Numbered from the stretch's first letter, positions 7,708-16,577 are shown. The stretch: 33,051 nt of DNA from Planctomycetaceae bacterium (GCA_027489895.1 JAIXZD010000374.1:1-33051), one strand, 5' to 3'. Notes: a model not told the origin generated them from the sequence alone. Numbers and translations: made by a program.

Positions 7708-7731
7708 GTAGCGGAACGCGTGAGCGTTCCC
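7708..7731. repeat. GTAGCGGAA-type hairpin repeat, variant stem
   Basis: GTAGC is followed by the stem GGAACGC (7713-7719), the loop GTGA and GCGTTCC (7724-7730). It is the same element as at 593-709 with both stem arms changed in a complementary way. It lies between the 83-residue gene (plus) and the acyltransferase gene (minus), which converge here. Confidence 0.75.
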
Positions 7732-7750
7732 CTCACCGCCCTGTCGCGAT

Positions 7751-8935
7751 TCAGCCCGCCCCCGCCCCCGGCGTTTCTTCCGCGGGTTCGTCCCCCGTTG
7801 CACGCAGCGCATGCGGTGGACAAAACTCCTCAAACGCAAGCCACAGCGCCAGACGCGTCACCAGATCGACGCCCCGCACATAAAACCACAGCGGTGTCTG
7901 CGTGCAGCTCAGTTTCTGCGCCTTGAAATCATCGGCGCTTTGTCCCACCGAGAGATCGACCGGCCGCAGCCGGAACCCCCGGTCGATCGCCTCGTAAAAC
8001 AGGTTGAAGTACAGCTCGACCCGTTCATTCACGTCCGGGTCATAACCGACGAACACCTGGTGAAATTCGTCGCCGTCCTTCGCCGAGCAGGCCATCCCCA
8101 CGATCCGCTCGCCCTCGCGCACGAAGGTGAACAGCACGTCGTCGCCCATCTCGCGGGCCAGTTCCCGGAACATCCCCGCAGGCAGCCGCTCCAGCCGCAC
8201 CTTGGCGTTGCTCAGCACATGCTCGTACAGCCGGTGGACCTCGTCGGTGTACAGCGCCGCGGTCTCCGCGCCTCCCGTCCGCTGCTCGACCGTCAGCCCC
8301 GACTCGGCAAACGCCCGCCGCGACCGCTTGAGCACCGACCGCTTCCGCGATTTCAGACTCGCCAGGTACTCGTCGAAGCTGGCAGGCCCCGTGGGCGCAT
8401 GGTTCATCGGCAGACTGTCAGCCCGGCGGTAACCTTGCCCCTTCAGCGCCGGACCCAGCCACTCCTCTTCCGCCGGACCAAACTCTTTCCAGACGATCAC
8501 CCGCGCCCGAGACTTCCGCGCTGTCGTCCAGAGCCAGTCTTCCAGCGTCGCCACAACGCTCGCCCGGTCGGTCTCGGCCGATACCCGCAAATGGCTCTGT
8601 CCACCCGACAGCGGCACGCCGCAGAACAGCATGGGCAGCGTCACCAGGGACTGGGACACCCGTTCCAGCCGCGCCATCCAGACCGCCGCTGATCCCTCCG
8701 CCAGTAGCGCCGCATTCGCCTTGAACAGCGACATCACCGCGGTCGCCACCGTCCGGCCCGCTTCGTCCCGCACCAGCAGATACCACAGCCGCGTCGTCTC
8801 CGACATCGACCGTTCGACCGCCCTCAGAAACCGGCGATCCATGAAGAAGTCGCCACCGGGACGCAGCAGCGCATCCCACGCGACGGCGTCAATCGCGTCC
8901 ACCCGCTCCCAGACCACCAGTCGTTCCGTCGACAA
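7751..8935 (-). CDS. GNAT / FemAB-like N-acyltransferase
   Basis: 394 residues from a TTG start at 8935, supported by GGAG eight bases upstream; a GTG seven codons in is an alternative. The central region carries the pattern of the Acetyltransf_6 (BioF2/FemAB-like GNAT) family: FDEYLASLKSRKRSVLKRSR at about residues 187-206, then a GNAT-like stretch with TFVREGERIVGMACSA and FNLFYEAIDRGFR. Such proteins transfer acyl or aminoacyl groups to amines, often in envelope polysaccharide, lipid or peptidoglycan-related pathways. No signal or membrane segment. It begins 80 bases after the acyl-ACP reductase-aminotransferase fusion on the same strand, so it may acylate the product of that enzyme; this is inference. 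The C-terminus ends in an Ala/Gly/Pro-rich tail. Confidence 0.82.
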   Translation of the reverse strand: MSTERLVVWERVDAIDAVAWDALLRPGGDFFMDRRFLRAVERSMSETTRLWYLLVRDEAGRTVATAVMSLFKANAALLAEGSAAVWMARLERVSQSLVTLPMLFCGVPLSGGQSHLRVSAETDRASVVATLEDWLWTTARKSRARVIVWKEFGPAEEEWLGPALKGQGYRRADSLPMNHAPTGPASFDEYLASLKSRKRSVLKRSRRAFAESGLTVEQRTGGAETAALYTDEVHRLYEHVLSNAKVRLERLPAGMFRELAREMGDDVLFTFVREGERIVGMACSAKDGDEFHQVFVGYDPDVNERVELYFNLFYEAIDRGFRLRPVDLSVGQSADDFKAQKLSCTQTPLWFYVRGVDLVTRLALWLAFEEFCPPHALRATGDEPAEETPGAGAG

Positions 8936-8995
8936 ACGCCCCGCTCCATCAAAATTCCAAATCTCGCCTCAGACCTCAGGCCGTAGACCTTAGGC

Positions 8996-9057
8996 ATTAG
9001 TCATTGAGTCATTAGTCATTGCACCATCAACCCTTCGGGATTCGAGATTCGGGATTC
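8996..9057. repeat. Simple direct repeats overlapping the 3' end of the fusion gene
   Basis: Two parts. 8996-9021 is ATTAGTCATTGAGTC followed by ATTAGTCATTG. 9037-9057 is GGGATTCGAGATTC followed by GGGATTC. The second part is inside the fusion gene and encodes its C-terminal tail (ESRISNPEG on the minus strand); the first part reaches the stop codon. Confidence 0.65.
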
Positions 9058-11625
9058 AGTAGTCCCTCCTCCCCCTCTCTGCCCGGCATCATGCTGACCC
9101 GTGATCGTCTTCGCCAGCATCCCCTCCACCAGCCGGTTCGATTCGACCATCTGATCGCAGATCTCCTCGACCGCGTGCAGGAACTCATCGATCTGCTCGG
9201 CCGACACCACCAGCGGCGGTTGAACCCGCAGCACGAACGGGTTGGACCGGGCCACCTGAGTATAAATCCCATAGTGATCGAGCAGCGCCTGCATCGTGAA
9301 CAGCACCGGAATCGCTTCGATCATCCGGTCGCTGTTCGGCACGATGTACTGCGCCATCCCGCTCTGGTCGATCCCCTTCCAGTGCCCCACCAGTGCCGGC
9401 GGCAGCTTCTGAAACTCGATCCCCACCAGTAGACCCGACCCACGCACATCCCGAATCATTCCCGGATACTCGGCCGCGATCGCCCGGAGTCCGCTCATCA
9501 ACTGCGCCCCGCGCTCCTCCGCTCGCGCGGCCAGCTCCTCGTCGATCGTGGCCCGCAGACTCGCCAGCCCCGCCGCGCACGCCAGGCTCCCTCCGCTGAA
9601 CGTGCTCGTGTGCAGGGCAAACGACTGCAGCGTGCCATACGCCTTCAGCCAGTGCTCCCGCCGACAGAGCATTGCCCCCAGCGGCATGACCCCGCCCCCC
9701 AGTGACTTCGCCAGAGTCAGGATGTCCGGCGAAATCCCCGCCCGCTCACTGGCAAACAAGGCCCCCGTCCGCCCCATCCCCGTCTGCACCTCATCGACAA
9801 TCAACAGCGTCCCCGCCGCCCGGCAGAGCGCCTCCGCCTCGTGCAGATAGCCCGCCGGTGGGACATTCATCCCCCCCTCGGCCTGCAGCGGCTCCACCAG
9901 AAACGCCGCAAACTTGCGCGTCGACAACGCCCGCGCCAAAGCCGAGATATCCCCGAACGGAACCAGTTCGCTCTCGGGAACCAGCGGACCGAATGGCTTG
10001 CGGTACTCGGCATTCCCCGTCACCGACAGCGTTCCCAGCGTCTTCCCGTGGTATGACGTTTCGCACGCCAGCAGCCCGGCCCGACCCGTCGCCGCCCGCG
10101 CCAGCTTGAGCGCCGCCTCATTCGCCTCGGCCCCGCTGTTGCAGAAGAACGTCATCTCCAGACCCGCCGGAGAGACGCTCGCCAGCTCCCGCGCCAGGGC
10201 CGCCGCATACGGATTCACCGCTGACTGCGCAAACCCCGGTGCCTGGGCCGCCAAAGCGGCAACACACGCCTGCGACACCGCCGGGTGATTGTGACCCAGA
10301 TTGACCGACCCGAAACCGCCCACATAGTCGAGATACCGCCGACCGTCGGCATCCCAGAGGTACATCCCCTCGCCGCGGACAAACGTCTTGACGAACCCGC
10401 TCCGCTTGCCCGCCGCAATCATCACCGGGTTGATATGCCGTCCATGCCGCGCCGCGGCCTCCCCCGCCAGATCCGCCGGCTGGGGCAGGGCAGGGGACCG
10501 ACCCGGCTTTGGCGTGCGCCTTCGTGCACAGACCTTCAAAAACCGCGTCATCTGCGAATCGTCCAGAGACCGGCCAAACGACACCAGCTTCGTGAAGTCG
10601 AACCCGGCCCGCTCTGCCGTCTTTCCGATCTCCCGAATCGCGTCCAGGTCCAGCACCCGCCCCAGCGACAGGCATTCCTCGCGCCCTTCCATCGCCAGCA
10701 GCATCGTCTCGCCGAGGCAACTTGGAATCAGCCCCTGCTGAAACCAGACCACCTTCGACCGCGTCCCCCGGCAATTGTCCGGCAGCCGCGTCAACCCGCC
10801 CGAGAGAAACAGCACATCCCCCCGCTCGGGACCCGTGCCCTGCACATCCGTTGGCACGCCGACATCAATCACCACGCTCCCCGGCAGAAGCGCCGTCTGT
10901 TCGATGCAGCCCCCCGTCGATGTCGCCGAGATCACGACCCGCGCCTGCGACAGGGCCAGAGACACCTCCGTCACCAGTTCCGCACCCAGATCCTGGGCCA
11001 GCTTTCGCGCCGGGCCGCTCGCCTGCCGACCCACCAGGATCAGCCGCCCGCACAGAGGCTGCACGAGCCCCGCCAGCGCACTGGCGATACTCCCCGGCAC
11101 GCCGACAATCGCTACGGTTTCCCGCGCCAGATCAATCTCGAACTCGGCACACGCCCGCAGCAGATTCCGGTACGCCGCATACACCGTCAGACTGTTGCCC
11201 GTCGTCACCGCGACCGGCACCCGCTCGGCCAGATGCGTCCCGCGCCCGCCCACGATCCCCGTCATCGACCCCAGGCCAATCAGCCGCGCTCCCCAGTCAA
11301 TCGCCAGTTCCGCCGCTTGTTCGATGTACGCCACCGCCCGATCAGGCTGCTCCAGAATCGACACCGAATCCATCGGGATCTCGATCAGCACGCCTTCCGC
11401 GTCGCCGCCCGTGGCCGAGTAGAGGTCGCCCAGTTCGTCGATGATCCGCGGGGCCGTCACCTGCTCCCGCGCCGCCCGCCGACTCGCCTGCATCCCGCGG
11501 TGCAGCGTCTGACAGAGCGCCAGGGGATCGGTCCCCCATTGCCCCTGCATCCCGTCCTGGTTCAGGTATCCGAGCAGCGCTCCGGAATTCGCGGTCAGCG
11601 GATGAACCAGAAACGCAAACTTCAT
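9016..11625 (-). CDS. Bifunctional acyl-ACP reductase-like / class III aminotransferase fusion
   Basis: 869 residues from the ATG at 11625. Residues about 1-365 resemble long-chain acyl-ACP reductase (AAR, the aldehyde-forming enzyme known from cyanobacteria): TTGNSLTVYAAYRNLLRACA (141-160), a nucleotide-binding loop VAIVGVPGSIAS (171-182), and SCLGETMLLAMEG, where Cys303 matches the acyl-thioester cysteine of AAR. A linker covers about 365-395. Residues about 396-830 are a class III PLP aminotransferase: NSGAEANEAALKLAR (496-510), SYHGKTLGTLS, DEVQTGMGRTG (611-621) and Lys640 in TLAKSLGGG. Predicted chemistry: acyl-ACP to fatty aldehyde to long-chain amine. The last roughly 20 residues derive from repeat DNA. 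An N-acyltransferase gene follows in the same direction. The substrate is inferred, not shown; a role in ornithine-type transamination cannot be excluded. Confidence 0.87.
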   Translation of the reverse strand: MKFAFLVHPLTANSGALLGYLNQDGMQGQWGTDPLALCQTLHRGMQASRRAAREQVTAPRIIDELGDLYSATGGDAEGVLIEIPMDSVSILEQPDRAVAYIEQAAELAIDWGARLIGLGSMTGIVGGRGTHLAERVPVAVTTGNSLTVYAAYRNLLRACAEFEIDLARETVAIVGVPGSIASALAGLVQPLCGRLILVGRQASGPARKLAQDLGAELVTEVSLALSQARVVISATSTGGCIEQTALLPGSVVIDVGVPTDVQGTGPERGDVLFLSGGLTRLPDNCRGTRSKVVWFQQGLIPSCLGETMLLAMEGREECLSLGRVLDLDAIREIGKTAERAGFDFTKLVSFGRSLDDSQMTRFLKVCARRRTPKPGRSPALPQPADLAGEAAARHGRHINPVMIAAGKRSGFVKTFVRGEGMYLWDADGRRYLDYVGGFGSVNLGHNHPAVSQACVAALAAQAPGFAQSAVNPYAAALARELASVSPAGLEMTFFCNSGAEANEAALKLARAATGRAGLLACETSYHGKTLGTLSVTGNAEYRKPFGPLVPESELVPFGDISALARALSTRKFAAFLVEPLQAEGGMNVPPAGYLHEAEALCRAAGTLLIVDEVQTGMGRTGALFASERAGISPDILTLAKSLGGGVMPLGAMLCRREHWLKAYGTLQSFALHTSTFSGGSLACAAGLASLRATIDEELAARAEERGAQLMSGLRAIAAEYPGMIRDVRGSGLLVGIEFQKLPPALVGHWKGIDQSGMAQYIVPNSDRMIEAIPVLFTMQALLDHYGIYTQVARSNPFVLRVQPPLVVSAEQIDEFLHAVEEICDQMVESNRLVEGMLAKTITGQHDAGQRGGGGTTESRISNPEGLMVQ

Positions 11626-11901
11626 GACCTGTTCCCGAGGGAGAGAGACCCGGTACCGAGCAACACGTCATACTGATCGATGCAGACTGATCGAGTTGTG
11701 CTGATCGTGCCGTGCAGACAGGTGATCCTTACCCGCCCAGCACGAACCCTTAACGGTATGTCGCCGTCCAAAACAGTGTCAACCAAACGCCTCTCCAACG
11801 CCACTCTTCCGGCTCTCGCGGTCAACTTTCTCCGTTTACACCGATTTTGACGCGTCAAACTCCCCGCCTCCCCCGTAACACGGCCCACGCCAGACCCACC
11901 C

Positions 11902-11930
11902 AGGCGAGCCGACCCTGTCAGGGGTCGGTG
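11902..11930. repeat. AGGCGAGCCGACCC repeat with hairpin
   Basis: AGGCGAG is followed by a 7-bp perfect hairpin CCGACCC/GGGTCGG with loop TGTCAG. Its reverse complement recurs at 18266-18294, and a 5' part recurs at 13668-13684. Confidence 0.65.
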
Positions 11931-11974
11931 GAAACCCCGCCCGTGTCGTTCAGCAAACAACCCCGTCGAGACCA

Positions 11975-12003
11975 GGGGAGCCGCAAGCGTGAGCGAGCGG
12001 AGG
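11975..12003. repeat. GAGCCGGAAGCG-type interspersed repeat, diverged copy
   Basis: GGGGAGCCGCAAGCGTGAGC continues with GAGCGGAGG. The outer CCGC/GCGG pair replaces the CCGG/CCGG of the copies at 2443 and 12875, which keeps the stem. Confidence 0.65.
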
Positions 12004-12164
12004 AACATCGAGCCCCCGTTGAGACCTCACCTCGACCCCCGTGCGACTTTGAGCCAAACACTCTGCATCGCCGTTTGCCCACCCGACCTCGCCCCCCAGC
12101 CGCTTACAATGAACGATTCATCGCCCCGAGGTCCAGGGCGTGCAGGGCAGGGGAGGACGTGCCA

Positions 12165-12800
12165 GTGAACGATCGCGACGACTATCTCAACATCGCCAAA
12201 AACGGCATGGCCGCGTCCCAGCCCGACCGCTCCCGCAAACCCAAAGGCAGTGTCCTCGCCGCCTTCATCGCCATGCTCGTCCTGGGCGGCATCCTCGGCG
12301 CAATCACCTGGGCCGCGCCGGTTTCCCACATCGAACTGAGTCAGGTCGAGGGGACCGTCCAGGCCCGCGTCGTCACCTGCCTCTTCGTCTGGATTCCAAT
12401 CCGGGAAGAGCTGATCACCCCGCTCACCAGCGTCGAGTCCACCACCCGCGAAGGCGAACGCCTGCACAAGCGCCGCGGAGACGGCATCCATCCCAACAAA
12501 CGCGCGGTCTCTCAAGGCGTGCTGACGCTGGTCTCCGGCGAGCGCGCGGTCGACGTCCTCGTCTCCACCACCTCCCTCGCAGAGACCAAAACCCAGGTCG
12601 AGGCCTTCCTCCAGCAACCCACGCCCCAGCCGCTCCACCTCTGGACCGTCGGCCAGTACATCGCCGGCTACATCGTCCCGCTCTGCCTCTTCCCGTTCGA
12701 AGCCCTGTTCATCATCGGCTTCTTCGGCGGACTCGTCCAATGGGCCGTCTACCTCCTCAGCCCCGGCGAACCCGAACCCGCACGATCGTCCACCACGTAG
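12165..12800 (+). CDS. Hypothetical membrane protein, two transmembrane segments
   Basis: 211 residues from a GTG at 12165, chosen because GGAGG lies eight bases upstream and because the much longer open frame 5' of it is repeat-derived. A short polar N-terminus (about 28 residues, with a Lys/Arg patch before the membrane) is followed by a first membrane segment (about 30-50), an extracytoplasmic domain of about 110 residues with mixed charge, and a long hydrophobic stretch (about 165-198) that may be one or two segments. No family was recognised. Its TAG stop is the TAG of a palindromic repeat, so the natural 3' end may once have been different. Confidence 0.7.
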   Translation: MNDRDDYLNIAKNGMAASQPDRSRKPKGSVLAAFIAMLVLGGILGAITWAAPVSHIELSQVEGTVQARVVTCLFVWIPIREELITPLTSVESTTREGERLHKRRGDGIHPNKRAVSQGVLTLVSGERAVDVLVSTTSLAETKTQVEAFLQQPTPQPLHLWTVGQYIAGYIVPLCLFPFEALFIIGFFGGLVQWAVYLLSPGEPEPARSSTT

Positions 12801-12817
12801 GGTGGGCATTGCCCACC
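12797..12817. repeat. GTAGGGTGGGCA palindrome at a stop codon
   Basis: The 17-base perfect palindrome GGTGGGCA-T-TGCCCACC (12801-12817) is preceded by GTAG. The TAG at 12798-12800 is the stop codon of the upstream gene. Copies at 20798-20818 and 20937-20953 vary only at the central base. Confidence 0.8.
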
Positions 12818-12874
12818 AGTGCTCACCAACGCCACCCACCAGACATTATCTGGATCGCCCCCGACCCCAACCCA

Positions 12875-12904
12875 GAGGGAGCCGGAAGCGTTAGCGCCCG
12901 GAGG
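12875..12904. repeat. GAGCCGGAAGCG interspersed repeat
   Basis: GAGGGAGCCGGAAGCGTTAG continues with CGCCCGGAGG. It matches the copy at 2443-2468 except for one loop change (GTTA for GTGA) and flanking bases. The rest of the 12801-13068 gap shows no gene or clear signal. Confidence 0.65.
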
Positions 12905-13068
12905 CACCCGCGACAAAGCGCTGATTCAACCTCCAGCCCGACGCGTCAGCGAGGGCGCCCGTGGTCCAGCGCTCAATCCAGGAGGAAGACGCGGCCTGCT
13001 TCCTGCGTACCGGCGTCCGAATGCACTTCCCCCCGCTCACGCGTCGGGCTGCAATCGAATCCACACAG

Positions 13069-13614
13069 TCACGACGCCGTCCGCTTCCCCTGCGCCCGCA
13101 GCACGCTCAGAATCCCCACGCAGAACGCAGGCAGGTCATCCGGCTTCCGGCTCGACACGAAGTGCCGATCGACCACCACCTCCGCGTCCAGCCAGATCGC
13201 CCCTGCGTTGATCAAATCATCCTTGATCCCCGGCGACCCCGTCACCTTCGCCCCCTTGTAGACGCCCGCCGAAATCGGCATCCACCCCCCGTGACAGACC
13301 GCGGCCACCAGCTGCCCGCGCTCATGAAACTCGCGAATCAGCGACAGCACCTTCGGGTCCCGCCGCAGTTTGTCCGGCATGAACCCACCGGGGCAGACCA
13401 CCCCATCAAACGTGGCCGAGTCCATCTCCCGAATCGCCGCATCCGAAACACACGGGTACCCGTTCTTCCCCGCGTACTTCACCTTCGCCTCGGGACCAGC
13501 CACGACGACCTCGACCCCCGCCTCCCGCAGCCGGTACTTCGGGTACCACAGCTCGAGGTCCTCGTAGACATCCTCGACAAACATCAGAACGCGGGTTCCG
13601 GTCAGGTCCGACAT
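13069..13614 (-). CDS. DJ-1/PfpI family protein (type 1 glutamine amidotransferase-like)
   Basis: 181 residues from the ATG at 13614, typical of the PfpI/YhbO subgroup. The core shows the flavodoxin-like alternation: VLMFVEDVYEDLELWYPKYR near the N-terminus with the conserved Glu at about residue 18, FDGVVCPGG at about 69-77, and the nucleophile elbow LVAAVCHGGWM with Cys107-His108. Members act as deglycases, chaperones or hydrolases under carbonyl and oxidative stress; the exact activity here cannot be told from sequence. No signal peptide, so cytoplasmic. The upstream gene is alaS on the same strand, 158 bases away with repeats between, so shared transcription is uncertain. Confidence 0.92.
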   Translation of the reverse strand: MSDLTGTRVLMFVEDVYEDLELWYPKYRLREAGVEVVVAGPEAKVKYAGKNGYPCVSDAAIREMDSATFDGVVCPGGFMPDKLRRDPKVLSLIREFHERGQLVAAVCHGGWMPISAGVYKGAKVTGSPGIKDDLINAGAIWLDAEVVVDRHFVSSRKPDDLPAFCVGILSVLRAQGKRTAS

Positions 13615-13626
13615 AGGGGCTGCGCC

Positions 13627-13755
13627 AAGTCAAAAGTCAAAAGGAAAAAGTCAAAAGTGACCGCATCAGGCGAGCCGACCCTGTCGACCTCACCACTCGA
13701 ACCCGCGCCGCGCACCTGTCTTCCCTTGGTGCCTTCGTGCCTTGGTAGTTCCCCT
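13627..13755. repeat. Cluster of three interspersed repeats
   Basis: This gap between alaS and the DJ-1-like gene is almost all repeat. 13627-13660 is a tract of CAAAAGT units (complement of TTTTGACTTTTG). 13668-13684 is an AGGCGAGCCGACCCTGT copy. 13719-13755 carries CTTGGTGCCTTCGTGCCTTG, related to the arms of the composite element at 21981-22292. Confidence 0.65.
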
Positions 13756-13772
13756 CTCCCTCGGTGGTTCCA

Positions 13773-16400
13773 CTAACCCTTCACCTTCCCCTCCACCCAA
13801 CCGGCCGCATCCAGCAGCGCCTGCGGCAGCCCCTCGGGCTTCTTCCCGCCCGCCTGAGCCAAATCCGGCCGCCCCCCGCCGCCCCCCTGAACCGCTTTCC
13901 CGCAGTGCTTCACCAGCTCCACGCTCGACCAGCCCTTGGCAACGAGGTCCGCCGACAGTGCCGCCATCAACAGCACTTTCCCCTCAGCGCCAGATCCCAA
14001 GAGCACCGCGATCGGCCCCGTCGCCTTCTTCCGCAACTGGTCGATCTGCGTTCGCATCCGGTCCACATCCCACCCGTCATCCGTCGCGGCAACGAGCGTG
14101 ACCCCCTCGATCGTCTTCGCGGCCGCCAGCAGCTCTTCCGTCAGACCCGCAGCCGACTTCGCCTCGAGCTTCGACAGCGACTGCTTCGTCTTCGTCAGCT
14201 CCTCCTGCAACAGCGACACCCGCTGGACAATGTCCTCCACCCGCGGTGCCTTCACCGCCTGCGCGATCTCAACGAGCAGGTCTTCATCCGCCCGCACCTT
14301 CTCCAGTGCCTTCAGCCCCGTGAGCGCCGTGATCCGCCGCGTTCCCGCCGCGACCGATTCCTCGGCCACAACCTTGCACAGCCCCACCTGCGACGTGTTC
14401 GTCAGATGCGTCCCGCCGCACAATTCTTTCGAAAACTCGCCCATCGTCACCACGCGGACGCTGTCGCCGTACTTCTCGCCGAACAGAGCCGTCGCCCCCG
14501 CCTGCTTCGCCGCGTCGATGCTCATCACGGCCGTCACCACCGGGGCCGCTTCGGCAATCCGCGCGTTGATGCGGTCTTCAATCGTCCGCAGGTCCTCCCG
14601 CGAAATCGCCTTCGGCTGCGTGAAGTCGAACCGCAACAGGTCGGCATCCACTTTCGACCCCCGCTGCGTCGCATGCGACCCCAGCGTCGTCTGCAGCGCA
14701 TGATGCAACAGATGCGTCGCCGAGTGCGCCCGCCGAATCCCCGCCCGCCGATCCGCATTCACCTCGGCCCGCACCGTCGCTCCCGTCTTCAGCACACCCG
14801 CCGCCAGCGTCCCCGTGTGCAGAAACAGCCCGGCGTTCTTCTGCGTATCGGTCACGACAAACCGCAGGCCATCCGCACCCGTCAGCACGCCCGAGTCGCC
14901 CACCTGGCCGCCCGATTCCCCATAAAACGGCGTCCGGTCCAGCACGACCGTCACCACCTCGTCCCCACCGGCGGAGAGGGCATCGACCAGCACTTCGCCC
15001 GCCAGAATCCCCGCGACCCTCGCCTCGGCCGTTAGCGACTCGTACCCCAGAAACTCCGTCCCGGACGACTTCGTCCGCAGCGCATCGAGCGGACCGGCCT
15101 TCATCACGCTCGCATCAAACGCCCCCCGGCCCGAATCCTCGCGATGCTTGTCCATCAGCCGGTTGAACTCGGCCCGATCGACCGTCAGCCCCTCGCGCAC
15201 CGCATACGCTTCCGTCAACTCGATCAGGAACCCGTCCGTCTGATGCAGGTCGAACGCTTCCGCGCCGGTCACACTGCCCCGCGTCCCCCGCGCCTTCTCC
15301 GTGGCCGAGGTCAGCTTCCGCAGCCCCCGCTCCACCGTGCGCAGGAACTGCTCCTCTTCCGCCTTGATGACCAGCGCCACCCGCTCGACCGTCTCCGTCA
15401 CCTCGGGGTAGGGGACCCGCATCACCTCGGCCACCCCCGGCACAATCGTGTGCAGGAACGGCTCGCGCTGCCCCAGCAGATACCCTTCCAGAAACGCCCG
15501 CCGCAGCAGTTGCCGGACGATATAGCCCTGCTTCTCGTTCGCCGGCACCACGTTCTCGTGGACGCAGAACGTCACCGCGCGAACATGGTCGGCAATCCGC
15601 CGGATCGCCCGGCCGCACGCCGCGTCATACGAGTAATCAACCCCCACCGCGCCCGCCGCCGTCAGACACAAGGGCTTCAGACAGTCGTTCTCGAAATTGC
15701 TGTCGACGCCCTGCAGCACCGCGGCCGTCCGCTCGAGGCCCATCCCCGTGTCGATGTTCTTCTTGGGCAAAGGCTGCAGATTGTTCGGCGGATTCCCCAC
15801 CCGGTTGAACTGCGTGAACACCAGGTTCCAGATCTCGACTTCCTTGCGCATCCCCGGCGCCAGGTAGTAAATCTCGCTGCACGGCCCGCAGACCCCATCG
15901 GGCCCTTGCGACGGCGCACTCGCCGGCCAGAAGTTCTCGCCTTCGTCTTCCCGACGAATCCGGTTCGCCGGCAGCTTGATCTCGTTGTTCCAGATGCCGA
16001 ACGCCTCGTCGTCGTCCCGGTAGACCGTCACCGTCAGATACTCCGGCGTCAGTCCCAGCCATTTCTTCGACGTGAGGAACTCCCACGCCCAGTGGATCGC
16101 CTCGCGCTTGAAGTAGTCCCCAAACGAGAAGTTGCCCAGCATCTCGAAGAACGTGTGGTGATACGCCGTCACCCCGACATTCTCAATGTCGCCGGTCCGC
16201 AGACATTTCTGGCAGGTCGTCGCCTTCGTGAACTCCAGCGGACCAATCCCCAGAAACTGGTTCTTGAACTGGTTCATCCCCGCCGGGGTGAACAGCACCG
16301 ACTGGTCATCCCGAGGCACGAGCACATCGCTCGGCTTGCGCAGGCAGCCTTTGCTCTCGAAGAAGGCGAGATACTTTTCCCGAAGTTCGTTCGTCCGCAT
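13773..16400 (-). CDS. alaS: Alanine--tRNA ligase
   Basis: 875 residues, full length. It charges tRNA-Ala and hydrolyses mischarged tRNA. The start at 16400 gives MRTNELREKYLAFFESKGC, the standard N-terminus. The class II catalytic domain (about 1-400) includes SVLFTPAGMNQFKNQFLG, the ENVGVTAYHHTFFEMLGNFS segment and GMGLERTAAVLQG. The editing domain shows its zinc ligands, His559 and His563 in HSATHLLHH and Cys661 and His665 in CGGTHL. A coiled-coil linker (about 735-780) leads to the C-terminal C-Ala domain, with the Gly-rich GGGGGRPDLAQAGG near the end. No missing key residue was noticed. Confidence 0.98.
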   Translation of the reverse strand: MRTNELREKYLAFFESKGCLRKPSDVLVPRDDQSVLFTPAGMNQFKNQFLGIGPLEFTKATTCQKCLRTGDIENVGVTAYHHTFFEMLGNFSFGDYFKREAIHWAWEFLTSKKWLGLTPEYLTVTVYRDDDEAFGIWNNEIKLPANRIRREDEGENFWPASAPSQGPDGVCGPCSEIYYLAPGMRKEVEIWNLVFTQFNRVGNPPNNLQPLPKKNIDTGMGLERTAAVLQGVDSNFENDCLKPLCLTAAGAVGVDYSYDAACGRAIRRIADHVRAVTFCVHENVVPANEKQGYIVRQLLRRAFLEGYLLGQREPFLHTIVPGVAEVMRVPYPEVTETVERVALVIKAEEEQFLRTVERGLRKLTSATEKARGTRGSVTGAEAFDLHQTDGFLIELTEAYAVREGLTVDRAEFNRLMDKHREDSGRGAFDASVMKAGPLDALRTKSSGTEFLGYESLTAEARVAGILAGEVLVDALSAGGDEVVTVVLDRTPFYGESGGQVGDSGVLTGADGLRFVVTDTQKNAGLFLHTGTLAAGVLKTGATVRAEVNADRRAGIRRAHSATHLLHHALQTTLGSHATQRGSKVDADLLRFDFTQPKAISREDLRTIEDRINARIAEAAPVVTAVMSIDAAKQAGATALFGEKYGDSVRVVTMGEFSKELCGGTHLTNTSQVGLCKVVAEESVAAGTRRITALTGLKALEKVRADEDLLVEIAQAVKAPRVEDIVQRVSLLQEELTKTKQSLSKLEAKSAAGLTEELLAAAKTIEGVTLVAATDDGWDVDRMRTQIDQLRKKATGPIAVLLGSGAEGKVLLMAALSADLVAKGWSSVELVKHCGKAVQGGGGGRPDLAQAGGKKPEGLPQALLDAAGWVEGKVKG

Positions 16401-16577
16401 GACGTCTCGTCTTCACTGGCTCGATGAAAACAACAATCGCCGCGCGCCCACGAAGGACGCCACGGCGGATAAACCCCAAAACTCAACCCACCAGACACTC
16501 CGCTCTCCACCAACCCCCGAACAGAGTCGGCTCACCCTCCCACCCCTCCACTCACCCACCCCCAACCACGCCTGCGT

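Larger units (their letters stand above)
11626..12164. other. Intergenic region of 539 bases between divergent genes
   Basis: Lies between the fusion gene (minus) and a small membrane protein gene (plus). It holds two interspersed repeats (11902-11930 and 11975-12003). The 11690-11720 stretch has several TGATCG-type words that could be operator-like, but no symmetrical site stands out. A 128-codon minus-strand frame crossing it translates the repeat and is not credited as a gene. Confidence 0.5.

Noticed and set aside
11622-12008. 128-codon minus-strand frame starting MFLRSLTLAAPL upstream of the fusion gene
   Set aside because: The start is a translation of the GAGCCGCAAGCG repeat and the rest has no recognisable domain or ribosome site.
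13764-16427. Two long plus-strand frames opposite alaS
   Set aside because: Antisense shadows of a fully recognisable alaS.
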